Made by a program: the position numbers and the translations under genes
Shown: positions 16,815-24,712 of the stretch, in pieces
Layout: the number at the start of each line of letters is the position of its first letter
How positions within the stretch are numbered: position 1 is the stretch's first letter
DNA from: Micromonospora polyrhachis
GTDB lineage: Bacteria; Actinomycetota; Actinomycetes; Mycobacteriales; Micromonosporaceae
Length of the DNA stretch: 64,000 bases
Direction of reading: 5' to 3'
Assembly (NCBI RefSeq): GCF_014203835.1
Contig: NZ_JACHJW010000001.1
Coordinates: 4,352,501-4,416,500, forward strand
Notes under the pieces: model-generated
The model's input: the letters and a program-made list of their open reading frames with translations, nothing else
Told to the model about the DNA's origin: nothing
Databases searched by the model: none

Positions 16815-18386
16815 ATGAACGAGTACGAGACCGATCCGCGACGGCCCTCGGCCAACGCCGAGCCGACGAACCCTATCGATGAGTCGACTCGCGCTGAGCG
16901 CGGTTCGGCCGACTCCTCCGGCTCGATGCCGCAGCCGACCGAGGCGGAGTCGATGCCTCGCCCGGCCGATCCCGGGCCGACGGCACCGCCGGCCGACGGT
17001 TCGCCGCTGGCAAGTGTCGAGCCACCGACGGGCACCGAGCCGCCGGCCAGTGCGCCGTCCGGTCCGGCGAGTGCGCCGCCGGCTGGTGTGTCCGGTCCGG
17101 CCAGTGCGCCGCCGGTTGTGCCCGGGGGATATCCGCCGAGCGCCTGGCAACCGGCCCACCACCGTCCAGTGACGCACCACAACCAGCCCGGCTGGGCCGG
17201 CAATCCCTCCGCCTACCAGGGGCACTACCCGGGTTCGCCTGGTCCCGTACCCTTCTCTGGGCCGGCGGACCCTCGCGGTGGCCCACCACCGATGTGGAGC
17301 CCGCACGGGCCGGTCGTCTCCGGTCGGGTCCCGGGGCCGAGCCGGCTGGGTCGGGTCCTGGCCGCCGCGGCGGCGGCCCTGGTGCTGATGGCCGGCTCCG
17401 GTATCGCCGGGGGTGTCGTCGCGCTCGCCATCGACGGCAATCTGGGATCGGGCGGACGTACCTACACCGCCGCGCCGATCATCGACAGCGCCGACCTGCC
17501 GAAGATCGCCGCCGCGGTGGAGAACAGCGTCGTGTCGATCAGCACGGGCAGTGGTGAGGGCTCCGGGGTGGTGCTGACCGCGGACGGCTACGTGCTGACC
17601 AACAACCATGTCGTGGCAAGCGGATCCGGCGACCGGGTGCGGGTGATCTTCGCGAACGGCAAGAACGCGACCGCGAAGATCGTGGGTACGGATGCGAAGA
17701 CCGACCTGGCGGTGCTGAAGGCCGACGGGGTGTCCGGGCTGTCCCCGGCCAAGTTCGGCGACAGTGACGCGATGCAGGTCGGCGACACGGTGCTCGCACT
17801 CGGTAGTCCGCTGGGTCTGCAGGGCTCGGTGACCGCCGGCATCATCAGCGCCCGGGAGCGGACCATCCGGGCCGGCGACCAGTCGGACGAGCTGGAGCAG
17901 CAGCGTGGGGCGACCTCGATCTCCGGCCTGTTGCAGACCGACGCGCCGATCAACCCGGGCAACTCTGGCGGAGCCCTGATCAACACCAGGGGCGAGGTGA
18001 TCGGCATCAACACCGCCATCGCCACCGCCGGGCAGGGGACCGGGAACATCGGCCTCGGCTTCGCGATTCCGAGCAACAAGGCCAAGGCGGTGGCCGAGAC
18101 CCTGCGGGGCGGCGGCAAGGTCAGTCACCCGTCCCTCGGGGTCAGCGTGGGTGACGCCGAACAGGGCGGAGCCCTGGTCAGCACGGTCGTCCCGAACAGC
18201 CCGGCGGCCCAGGTCGGCATGCAGCAGGGTGACGTCGTCGTCAGCTACGGCGGAAAGGCGATCAACGACGCCAACGACCTGGTGGCGGCGGTCCAGGCCG
18301 GCAAGGTCGGCGACCGGGTGGAGTTGAAGTTCCTCCGAAACGGGGCGGAAAAGACGGCAACCGTAACGCTCGCCGAAACGTCCTAA
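16815..18386 (+). CDS. HtrA/DegP-type serine protease with PDZ domain
   Basis: This 523-residue membrane-anchored protease has a cytoplasmic Pro/Ala/Ser-rich N-terminal region of ~180 residues, a transmembrane helix at about 190-215 (RVLAAAAAALVLMAGSGIAG), the trypsin-like domain with His in LTNNHVV, Asp in KTDLAV and Ser in NPGNSGGAL, and a C-terminal PDZ domain from about 430 (HPSLGVSVGDAEQ). Family members degrade misfolded proteins outside the membrane. ATG 16815 was preferred over ATG 16803 because GGAAGG lies 4 nt before it, whereas the earlier ATG sits directly on the GGAGGGG run. It is 52 nt downstream of the sensor kinase and probably in its regulon. Confidence 0.92.
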   Translation: MNEYETDPRRPSANAEPTNPIDESTRAERGSADSSGSMPQPTEAESMPRPADPGPTAPPADGSPLASVEPPTGTEPPASAPSGPASAPPAGVSGPASAPPVVPGGYPPSAWQPAHHRPVTHHNQPGWAGNPSAYQGHYPGSPGPVPFSGPADPRGGPPPMWSPHGPVVSGRVPGPSRLGRVLAAAAAALVLMAGSGIAGGVVALAIDGNLGSGGRTYTAAPIIDSADLPKIAAAVENSVVSISTGSGEGSGVVLTADGYVLTNNHVVASGSGDRVRVIFANGKNATAKIVGTDAKTDLAVLKADGVSGLSPAKFGDSDAMQVGDTVLALGSPLGLQGSVTAGIISARERTIRAGDQSDELEQQRGATSISGLLQTDAPINPGNSGGALINTRGEVIGINTAIATAGQGTGNIGLGFAIPSNKAKAVAETLRGGGKVSHPSLGVSVGDAEQGGALVSTVVPNSPAAQVGMQQGDVVVSYGGKAINDANDLVAAVQAGKVGDRVELKFLRNGAEKTATVTLAETS

Positions 18387-18467
18387 CAAGAAGTACGGCA
18401 ACATCGAGGGCGGATAGCCGGCAAAACCGGTTAAATCTGTCCCCGTCAGCAACCTGCCTCCTCCCCA

Positions 18468-18516
18468 CGGCGGCGGGCGGTGTGACCAAGGGGGTTGGTC
18501 ACGCTGCCCGCCGCCG
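18468..18516 (+). terminator. Strong terminator hairpin after htrA-like gene
   Basis: Outer arms CGGCGGCGGGC (18468-18478) and GCCCGCCGCCG (18506-18516) and inner arms GTGACCAA (18482-18489) and TTGGTCAC (18495-18502) form a two-part stem with a 3-nt internal bulge on each side and a GGGGG loop. Confidence 0.85.
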
Positions 18517-18656
18517 CCTCCATGCGTGGCCTTATCACCCTCCTCGGATGATGGCCTCTCACCCGAACCCGACAAAGGATCGGTAGTGGACGCGGTGCCT
18601 GTCTGTCGCGCGGCGCTGACCGGCGCCGAATCGGCTCACAACGCGCGGAGGCAGGC

Positions 18657-19364
18657 ATGATCACGGCAACCATGACCCGCAGCGACGAGGAGATCCAGCG
18701 GGATGTGCTGGAGGAGCTGAGCTGGGACGCCTGGGTGCAGCCCAACGAGGTCGGGGTGAGCGTGCACGACGGCATCGTCACCCTCACCGGAGCGGTGGAC
18801 AGCTACGCCAAGAAGTGGGCGGCCGAGCACTCCGCGCACCGGTTGCACGGGGTCCGTGCGGTGGCCAACGAGATCGAGGTACAGCTGCCCGGCTCGGCGG
18901 AACGCAGCGACACCGACATCGCGTTGGCGGCGAGCCGAGCGCTGGAATGGGATGCCTTCGTACCGTCCGAAAAGCTCGACGTGACCGTTGCCAACGGCTG
19001 GGTGATGCTGCGGGGCGAGGCCGAATGGGGCTACCAGCGGCGGGCTGCCGAACGGTCGGTTCGTCGGCTTTCCGGCGTACGCGGGGTCACGAACCTCATC
19101 GCCGTCCGGCCGCCCGGTGGCCCGCCGGCCCCGGAAGCGGTCAAGCGGGACATCCGTGATGCGCTGCTCCGTACCCTGCAGGGGAACGTCGACCAGATCA
19201 CCATCGACGTGCGGAACGACGTAGTCGTGATCGGTGGCACCGTACGGTCGTGGATGGAGAAGGAGGCGGCGGAACGGGCAGCCTGGTCCGCGCCCGGCGT
19301 GAGTTCCGTGGACGACAGACTCGTCCTCGCGCCCGGGGAGACCGCCCGGTTCCTGACCGAATAG
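18657..19364 (+). CDS. Triple BON-domain protein
   Basis: This 235-residue protein has three BON repeats at about 10-78, 84-150 and 158-225. Each contains the pattern of a VxDGxVTLxGxV strand followed by a helix and GV..V.N.I (HDGIVTLTGAVDS, ANGWVMLRGEAEW, RNDVVVIGGTVRS). BON domains bind phospholipid or envelope components and are often induced by osmotic or other stress. There is no signal peptide, so it is probably cytoplasmic or membrane-peripheral. GGAGGCAGGC gives a good ribosome binding site before ATG 18657. It lies 113 bp ahead of the glycosyltransferase gene on the same strand. Confidence 0.92.
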   Translation: MITATMTRSDEEIQRDVLEELSWDAWVQPNEVGVSVHDGIVTLTGAVDSYAKKWAAEHSAHRLHGVRAVANEIEVQLPGSAERSDTDIALAASRALEWDAFVPSEKLDVTVANGWVMLRGEAEWGYQRRAAERSVRRLSGVRGVTNLIAVRPPGGPPAPEAVKRDIRDALLRTLQGNVDQITIDVRNDVVVIGGTVRSWMEKEAAERAAWSAPGVSSVDDRLVLAPGETARFLTE

Positions 19365-19477
19365 GTTCCTGACCGAGCAGGGGAGTGGAGGCGTCGGACC
19401 GGGGAACCCGCGAGTGGCCGCCGGGGAGTCCCGGAAGGGCACGCAGGCCTGCTGGATCCATCCGGAGGGCTCGTTCC

Positions 19478-20593
19478 GTGAATCAGACCGCACTCGACCG
19501 CTCGCTCCGCCCGAAACCGTTGCGGGTCGCGATGGTGGTACCCCCGTGGTACGAGGTGCCGCCGCCCGGTTACGGGGGTCTGGAGCAGGTGTGTGCCGCG
19601 CTCGTCGATGGTCTGGTGGCCCTGGGACACGACGTGACGTTGTTCGGGGCCGGCACCTGGACCGGCACCAGCGGTCGCTATGTCGCGACCGATGCCGAGG
19701 TGCAGCACGACCGACTCGGCCAGGTACTGCCCGAGCTGGTACACCTGGCCCGGGTCGACCAGTTGCTCTCGACCGACTCGTACGACGTGGTGCACGACCA
19801 CACCACCATCGGGCCGCTCGTCGCGCCGCAACGGCCGGTCCCCACGGTAGCCACGGTGCACGGCGATCCCGCTGGCGAACTGGGTGACATCCTTCGAGGC
19901 GTACGCCCCTCGGTGGGGCTGGTGGCCATCTCCCACGCGCAGCGGCGACTGGTCCCGAAGCTGCCCTGGGCCGGTGTGGTCCACAACGGAATGCGCGCCG
20001 ACGGCATGCCGCGCAAGTCGGCGCCGGGCACCGGGCCGGTGCTGTGGCTGGCCCGGTTCAGCGCGGACAAGGGGCCGGACCTGGCGATCCGCTCCTGCCG
20101 GGCGGCCGGGCTGCCGTTGGTGTTGGCCGGCAAGTGCAACGAGGCCTCCGAGCAGGCATACTTCGCCGAGGTGATCGAGCCGATGCTCGGCCCGGACGTG
20201 ACCCTGGTCCGCGACCCGGACCGGGAGACCTGTCTCGAACTGCTGCTCGCCGCCCGTTGCATGATCATGCCGATCCGCTGGGAGGAACCGTTCGGCATGG
20301 TCATGATCGAGGCGATGGTCACCGGTACGCCGGTGGTGGCGCTCAACCGGGGGGCGGTGCCGGAGCTGATCCGCTCCGGTGAGACCGGGCTGATCTGCGA
20401 CGATCCGGCAGAGCTGCCCGCAGCACTACGAGCCGTCGAGGCGCTCGATCCGGCCAGATGTGTGGCGCACGCCCGTACGGCGTTCTCGGCCGAACGAATG
20501 GCGCGCGGCTACGAGCAGGTCTACCGGGAGTGGCTGGCGAACCCCCGACCGGTCACCGTGGCCCGGCAGGCAGCCAGCACCCTGTTTCGGTGA
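19478..20593 (+). CDS. Glycosyltransferase family 4 protein
   Basis: This 371-residue GT-B retaining glycosyltransferase has an N-terminal domain with VVPPWYEVPPPGYGGLEQV and DVVHDHTTIGPL, and a C-terminal nucleotide-sugar domain with VLWLARFSADKGPDLAIRS, the E-X7-E motif EEPFGMVMIEAM and GTPVVALNRGAVPELI. The opening PPPGYGGLE is typical of the sugar transferases of actinobacterial glycolipid or compatible-solute pathways, but acceptor and donor cannot be read from sequence. GTG 19478 has GGAGGG 8 nt upstream. The longer reading frame before it (from 19385) lacks family similarity. Confidence 0.9.
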   Translation: MNQTALDRSLRPKPLRVAMVVPPWYEVPPPGYGGLEQVCAALVDGLVALGHDVTLFGAGTWTGTSGRYVATDAEVQHDRLGQVLPELVHLARVDQLLSTDSYDVVHDHTTIGPLVAPQRPVPTVATVHGDPAGELGDILRGVRPSVGLVAISHAQRRLVPKLPWAGVVHNGMRADGMPRKSAPGTGPVLWLARFSADKGPDLAIRSCRAAGLPLVLAGKCNEASEQAYFAEVIEPMLGPDVTLVRDPDRETCLELLLAARCMIMPIRWEEPFGMVMIEAMVTGTPVVALNRGAVPELIRSGETGLICDDPAELPAALRAVEALDPARCVAHARTAFSAERMARGYEQVYREWLANPRPVTVARQAASTLFR

Positions 20594-20632
20594 TCGCGTT
20601 TCGATAGTCCCCGTGACCGCGTTTCGACGGTC
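20590..20632 (+). repeat. Two direct repeats before the MalK-like gene
   Basis: GTGATCGCGTTTCGATAGTC (20590-20609) and GTGACCGCGTTTCGACGGTC (20613-20632) are 85% identical with a 23-bp period. They lie 63-105 bp before the ATPase start and overlap the glycosyltransferase stop. This could be a regulator binding site or a local duplication. Confidence 0.5.
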
Positions 20633-20694
20633 ACCGATAAGGGGTAGCGCGACCGGTGCCCCCACCGAGACCATGGCGGCAGGAGGTGATCGCC

Positions 20695-21993
20695 ATGGTC
20701 GCCATCAGCATCGATCGGTTGACGAAGTCCTTCGGTGATGTCGTCGCCGTGGACGGGGTGAGCATCGAGGTACGACCGGGCGAGGTGCTGGCCCTGCTGG
20801 GGCCGACCGGCTGCGGCAAATCCACCCTTCTGCGCCTGGTGGCCGGGCTGGACCAGCCGAGTGGCGGGCAGGTACGCATCGACGGTCGACCGGTGGACCA
20901 GACCGTGGCCCGGGAGCGGCGGGTGGCGTTGGTCTTCCCGGAGCAGGGGCTCTATCCGCATCTCACGGTCGAGCAGAACATCGCCTTTCCGCTGCGTGCC
21001 GAGGCCGATCCGACGGTGGACGTACCGGCCCGGGTGGCCGAGGTCGCCGAGCAGTTGGGCGTCACCGATCTGCTGCGTCGTCGGCCCGACCACCTCTCCG
21101 GTGGCGAGCGCCAGCGAGTGGCGATCGCCCGGGCGATCATCCGTCGGCCGTACGTGCTGCTGCTCGACGAGCCGCTGTCCAATCTGGAGGCGGGGGTGCG
21201 GGCGGAACTGCGTACCGAGGTGGCCGCCCTGGCCCGCCGGCTGGCGGTGACCACCCTGTACGTCACCCACGACCAGGTCGAGGCGATGACGGTGGCGGAC
21301 CGGGTGGCGGTGCTGCGTCGGGGTGTGCTCCAGCAGGTCGGTCCGCCCGCGCAGATCTACGCCGATCCGGACACCCTCTTTGTTGCCGCCTTCGTCGGTA
21401 CGCCCCGGGCCAGCCTGGTGCAGGCCGCGATAGTGGTCGAGGGCGACCGGGTGGTGGTCGATTTCGGCACGCAGACGCTCGAATTTGCCCGGGACGATCC
21501 GAGGTTCGCCTCCCTTGTGACGCGGCACACCGAGCGGGTGACGGTCGCGCTCCGGCCCGAGGCGCTGACCCCGGTCGCCGCAGACACGGAACCCGAAGGT
21601 AGGCCGGTGCTGCGCGGCCGGGTACGCCTGGTGGAGAACCTGGGGCACGAGGCGGTGGTGCACGTGGCCACCGGTGCGGTGCCGACCTCGGTGGCCGAGT
21701 CCAGGTTGGAGCTTCCCGACGTCGGCCGACACCTGGCCGACCTGCTCACGGACAGCTCGTCGTCGGCCGCCTCACACCGACCAGACGGCTTGCCGGCGAC
21801 CGCCCGTACCGAGTACGGCTTCTATCCGGTCTACGACCCGGAACTGCCCGGCGACCCACCGCCGGCCGGCGATGTCGTGATCCGGGTACCCGCTCCGGTT
21901 CTGCCCCGCGTCGGCGAGGCGCTGACGCTGGCCGTCGACCCGGACCGGTTGCTCTTCTTCGACCGGGCCGGTGATCGCATCCGACTGGGCTGA
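20695..21993 (+). CDS. Orphan MalK/UgpC-like ABC transporter ATPase
   Basis: This 432-residue ATPase of the carbohydrate-importer type has Walker A GPTGCGKST, signature LSGGERQRVAIARA, Walker B VLLLDEPLSN, D-loop and H-loop YVTHDQVEAM, then a TOBE/MalK regulatory extension from about residue 240. Two things stand out. At the Q-loop the protein reads VFPEQGLYPHL where relatives read VFQ(N/S)YALYPHM, so the Mg-sensing Gln is replaced by Pro. The C-terminal domain is also longer than usual, with an insertion around 350-390. GGAGGTGAT 4 nt before ATG 20695 is a near-perfect ribosome binding site. No permease is nearby, so it may energise importers encoded elsewhere. Confidence 0.88.
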   Translation: MVAISIDRLTKSFGDVVAVDGVSIEVRPGEVLALLGPTGCGKSTLLRLVAGLDQPSGGQVRIDGRPVDQTVARERRVALVFPEQGLYPHLTVEQNIAFPLRAEADPTVDVPARVAEVAEQLGVTDLLRRRPDHLSGGERQRVAIARAIIRRPYVLLLDEPLSNLEAGVRAELRTEVAALARRLAVTTLYVTHDQVEAMTVADRVAVLRRGVLQQVGPPAQIYADPDTLFVAAFVGTPRASLVQAAIVVEGDRVVVDFGTQTLEFARDDPRFASLVTRHTERVTVALRPEALTPVAADTEPEGRPVLRGRVRLVENLGHEAVVHVATGAVPTSVAESRLELPDVGRHLADLLTDSSSSAASHRPDGLPATARTEYGFYPVYDPELPGDPPPAGDVVIRVPAPVLPRVGEALTLAVDPDRLLFFDRAGDRIRLG

Positions 21994-22008
21994 GCAGCGG
22001 TTGGGGCT

Positions 22009-22072
22009 GCCCGTCGCCGTGGCCGGCTCGCACGATTGGTGCCCGTCGCCGTGGCCGGCTCGCACGGTTGGT
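22009..22072. repeat. Tandem duplication, 32 bp x 2
   Basis: 22009-22040 and 22041-22072 are two adjacent copies of a 32-bp unit starting GCCCGTCGCCGTGGCCGGCT, differing at one position (ATTGGT versus GTTGGT). It lies 16 nt after the ATPase stop, with no coding role. Confidence 0.85.
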
Positions 22073-22083
22073 ACCCAACGACG

Positions 22084-22121
22084 TGAGTGGGCCCGCTCAC
22101 CTAGGCAAGCGAGCCCACTCA
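22084..22121. terminator. Bidirectional terminator hairpin
   Basis: Arms TGAGTGGGCCCGCT (22084-22097) and AGCGAGCCCACTCA (22108-22121), with one mismatch, surround a 10-nt loop containing CCTAGG. It separates the convergent ATPase and carboxylesterase genes and is followed by TGTATTTG. Confidence 0.8.
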
Positions 22122-22161
22122 TGTATTTGTCGGTACGGTCACCGGCCGGTGACCGTCCGGG

Positions 22162-23802
22162 TCACGCCGCCAGCGACTTCCAGAACGAATAGCCGTGGTC
22201 CTGTGCGAACGCCGTCGACTGCCAGGGGCCCGCGGTCAGGCTCTGGACGTACCAGCCGGACGGGGTCTCGCCCCGGAACTGCGGCCAGGCCCTCTCGCCC
22301 CCACCGTTCGGGTTGCCGACGGCGGCGAACCGCACCCAGGTCGAGATCATCCGGGTCCTGAGCTTCGCCTGCTCATCCGTCAGGTCCTGGAAGAGGTCCA
22401 GGTCGAACAGGTAGGCCAACTCCGCCATGTGCTGGGCGTTCATCGGGAAGCTGGGGTAGTCCATTCCCTCGAACCAGGGGGTGTCCTTCTCGGCGAACTC
22501 GTACATCCGGGTGGTCGTCCACCGGGACAACAGTCGTGCGGTGTCCAGGGTCGGCGTCGACCATTTCGCGTCGGTCTTGACGGCCGCCAGTGCTTCCCCG
22601 GCCGACCCGAACCTGTGCAACGGGTACTGCCGCAACACCGCGTCCGCATCGGTGCCGAACTGTGCGCGGATGGCTGGCTCGTATGCCTCTGGCGCCATGG
22701 GCGCGCCGTCCGGCGCCAGTTCCTGGGCGCCGACCATCCCGTTCTCCTCGTCGTGGTTCACCCCGACGAGAACCGGCACCCGGTTGAACCGCCCGGTACG
22801 TATTGCCTCCGCCGGGGACAGGGGGAGCAGTTTGGTGCCGGTCACCGGGCGGGGCTCCTTCAATTCCCCGTCCTCCCACTGCCCGTACTTCGCCAGTAGT
22901 ACCTCCACGTCGACCGTCCGCAGGCAGGCCGGCAGATCGGACGCGTCAGCGCATTCGTCCAACTTGATCACGTCATCGCTGTCGGCCTCGGCCTCCGCCC
23001 GGGTACGGGAGCTGGAGCCATCCGTGGCGCACGCCGCGCTCTGGATGATCGCCCGGTTGAACAGCCCGGCCGATACCGGCGACGCGAGGTGGTCGCAGAC
23101 GGCGTATCCACCACCGGACTGACCCATGATCGTTACGTTTCGAGGGTCACCGCCGAAGGCGGCGATGTTCTCGCGTACCCACCGCAGCGCGGCCTGCTGG
23201 TCCTCCAGGCCGAAACTCCCGGAGCCGTAGGTGGCCTTCGGGCCGTCGAGGACGCGGTCGGTCAGGAAGCTGAACACGCCCAGCCGGTAGTTCATCGACA
23301 CGACGACGGCACCCTCGGCGGCGAGCCGATCCGGACCGTACATGTCGCCGGTGCCGTACATCATGCTGCCGCCGTGGATCCAGACGATCACCGGCTGCTT
23401 GGCCTTGGCCTTGGCCTTGGTCTTGGTTGGCGCGGTGACATTGAGGTACAGGCAGTCCTCGTTGTTGCTGGGCACCCCGATCGCCAGACCGACGGGTTGT
23501 GCGCAGGCCGGACCAGGTGCCGTGGCATCGCGTACGCCGGTCCAGGCCGTTGCGGGTTGGGGTGAGGTCCAGCGCAGTTCGTCGACGGGCGGCGCGGCGT
23601 ACGGGATGCCCTCGAACGTGCGGAGGCCGGGGCTGACCGTGCCGCGCACCTTGCCGTGTGTGGTGTTGACCACCGAGGGGTCGGTTGCGGTCCGGGCGGC
23701 CGTTGCCGGGGCGGCTGTGGCGAGCAGCCCGGTGAACGCGAGTCCGAGGCCCAGAGCCGCGGCGACCCGCCTCGGACGCCAGCCGGTGGAGGTGGTCCTC
23801 AT
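22162..23802 (-). CDS. Secreted type-B carboxylesterase
   Basis: This 546-residue protein has a Sec signal peptide (RRVAAALGLGLAFTGLLATAAPATAA) and the carboxylesterase type-B fold. It shows TFEGIPYAAPP, EDCLYLNV, the oxyanion loop IWIHGGS (as VIVWIHGGSMM), the nucleophile elbow IMGQSGGGYAV and the late histidine in MNAQHMAELAYLF. The elbow is GQSGG rather than the usual GESAGG. A Lys/Ala run (TKTKAKAKAK) near residue 130 comes from a GGCCTT-type hexanucleotide repeat at 23399-23428. It should hydrolyse esters outside the cell. It is divergent from a TetR gene 164 bp away, which probably regulates it. Confidence 0.9.
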   Translation of the reverse strand: MRTTSTGWRPRRVAAALGLGLAFTGLLATAAPATAARTATDPSVVNTTHGKVRGTVSPGLRTFEGIPYAAPPVDELRWTSPQPATAWTGVRDATAPGPACAQPVGLAIGVPSNNEDCLYLNVTAPTKTKAKAKAKQPVIVWIHGGSMMYGTGDMYGPDRLAAEGAVVVSMNYRLGVFSFLTDRVLDGPKATYGSGSFGLEDQQAALRWVRENIAAFGGDPRNVTIMGQSGGGYAVCDHLASPVSAGLFNRAIIQSAACATDGSSSRTRAEAEADSDDVIKLDECADASDLPACLRTVDVEVLLAKYGQWEDGELKEPRPVTGTKLLPLSPAEAIRTGRFNRVPVLVGVNHDEENGMVGAQELAPDGAPMAPEAYEPAIRAQFGTDADAVLRQYPLHRFGSAGEALAAVKTDAKWSTPTLDTARLLSRWTTTRMYEFAEKDTPWFEGMDYPSFPMNAQHMAELAYLFDLDLFQDLTDEQAKLRTRMISTWVRFAAVGNPNGGGERAWPQFRGETPSGWYVQSLTAGPWQSTAFAQDHGYSFWKSLAA

Positions 23803-23940
23803 GTCTGTCTCCCATCGTTTCGGTGCGACGGATGGAACTGTAGACGCTGTTAGCGCGAACGCGCAAGTCGATCGCGCAAGGCGGTCGCATCAGGCATCTG
23901 CATGAGGCAAACGAGTCAGGCGATCGTCTTAGTCGGATGT

Positions 23941-23959
23941 GCAAACGGATTGCTAGACT
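23941..23959 (+). promoter_or_regulatory. TetR promoter with candidate operator
   Basis: GCAAACGGATTGC (23941-23953) is a short inverted repeat (GCAA/TTGC) directly abutting the -10 box TAGACT (23954-23959), which lies 7 nt before ATG 23967. A repressor bound there would block this promoter. The link to the TetR protein is inferred. Confidence 0.5.
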
Positions 23960-23966
23960 GAGGGAC

Positions 23967-24545
23967 ATGGGTAACCGTGAAGATCTGCTGGCCGGCGCGA
24001 AGCAATGCCTCCGTGAGAAGGGCTACGACCGGACCAGCGTGCGAGACATCGCCTCCGCCGCCGGGGTGAGCATGGCGGCCATTGGCTACCACTACGGGTC
24101 GCGGGAAGCGCTGCTCAACCAAGCCTTGTTCGACATCCTCGACGAACATGGCGACGCGATGGGGCGGGTGCTCGTGCCCGAGGGGGGTGACCAGGAGGAG
24201 GCGGCACAGCACTTCGAACGCATGTGGAACGGCCTGATCGATCAGTTCCGGGAGCAGCCCAGCCTTTGGCTCGCTTCCGTTGAGTTGTTCATGCAGGCGC
24301 AGCGGCAGCCGGAGCTGCGTGCGCAACTCGCCGAGGGCACCCGGCAGGGCCGGCGGGGTATGGCCGCCATCCTGGAGAGCGTGCCGGAGGGTGACGTGTC
24401 GGAGGAGTCGGCCCGCACCCTCGGCAGGGTTCAGGTCGCGTTGATGAGCGGCATGATGATCCAGTGTCTCAGCGACCCGGACAATCCACCCACCGCCGCC
24501 GAGGTGTTGGCCGGGTTGCGGGCGCTGGCAAAGCTCCTGAACTGA
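23967..24545 (+). CDS. TetR family transcriptional regulator
   Basis: This 192-residue regulator has an N-terminal helix-turn-helix (about 1-48): EDLLAGAKQCLREKGYDRTSVRDIASAAGVSMAAIGYHYGS, with recognition helix AIGYHYGSREAL. The C-terminal ligand domain has the TetR_C form seen in regulators with ELRAQLAEGTRQGRRG. It starts at ATG 23967 on an apparently leaderless transcript. It is divergent from the secreted carboxylesterase gene, so it likely represses that gene and itself until a hydrophobic ligand binds. The ligand is unknown. Confidence 0.9.
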   Translation: MGNREDLLAGAKQCLREKGYDRTSVRDIASAAGVSMAAIGYHYGSREALLNQALFDILDEHGDAMGRVLVPEGGDQEEAAQHFERMWNGLIDQFREQPSLWLASVELFMQAQRQPELRAQLAEGTRQGRRGMAAILESVPEGDVSEESARTLGRVQVALMSGMMIQCLSDPDNPPTAAEVLAGLRALAKLLN

Positions 24546-24568
24546 CAGCCACGCCGCACTGGGCGGTC

Positions 24569-24611
24569 AAGAGGGGTCCCTTCGGTGTGCGCCTGCGGAG
24601 GGGCCCCTCTT
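24569..24611. repeat. Hairpin related to the AGGAAGGG palindromic family
   Basis: Arms AAGAGGGGTCCC (24569-24580) and GGGCCCCTCTT (24601-24611) enclose a 20-nt loop. The arms resemble the GAAGAGGGGCCCTTCC arm of copy 1 but the loop does not match. It lies 24 nt after the TetR stop and probably terminates it. Confidence 0.6.
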
Positions 24612-24637
24612 TGTGGCGGGGCCGGGGTCTGGACAGA

Positions 24638-24663
24638 AACAGTTAACAGTCCTAATAATTAGG
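24638..24663 (+). promoter_or_regulatory. AT-rich candidate promoter/operator of the chitinase gene
   Basis: The stretch containing AACAGTTAAC and CCTAATAATTAGG (palindromic, 24651-24663) is markedly AT-rich in a GC-rich setting. Similar AT-rich palindromes occur before secreted polysaccharidase genes of actinobacteria. The binding protein is unknown. Confidence 0.35.
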
Positions 24664-24712
24664 GCCATCTTGTTGATGGCTGTGGATGTCTGGGTTGGTG
24701 GGAGGGGTTGGG

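Noticed and set aside
16527-18575. Minus-strand frame of 682 codons opposite the HtrA-like gene
   Set aside because: The plus strand has intact His-Asp-Ser and PDZ motifs; the minus frame is low-complexity antisense.
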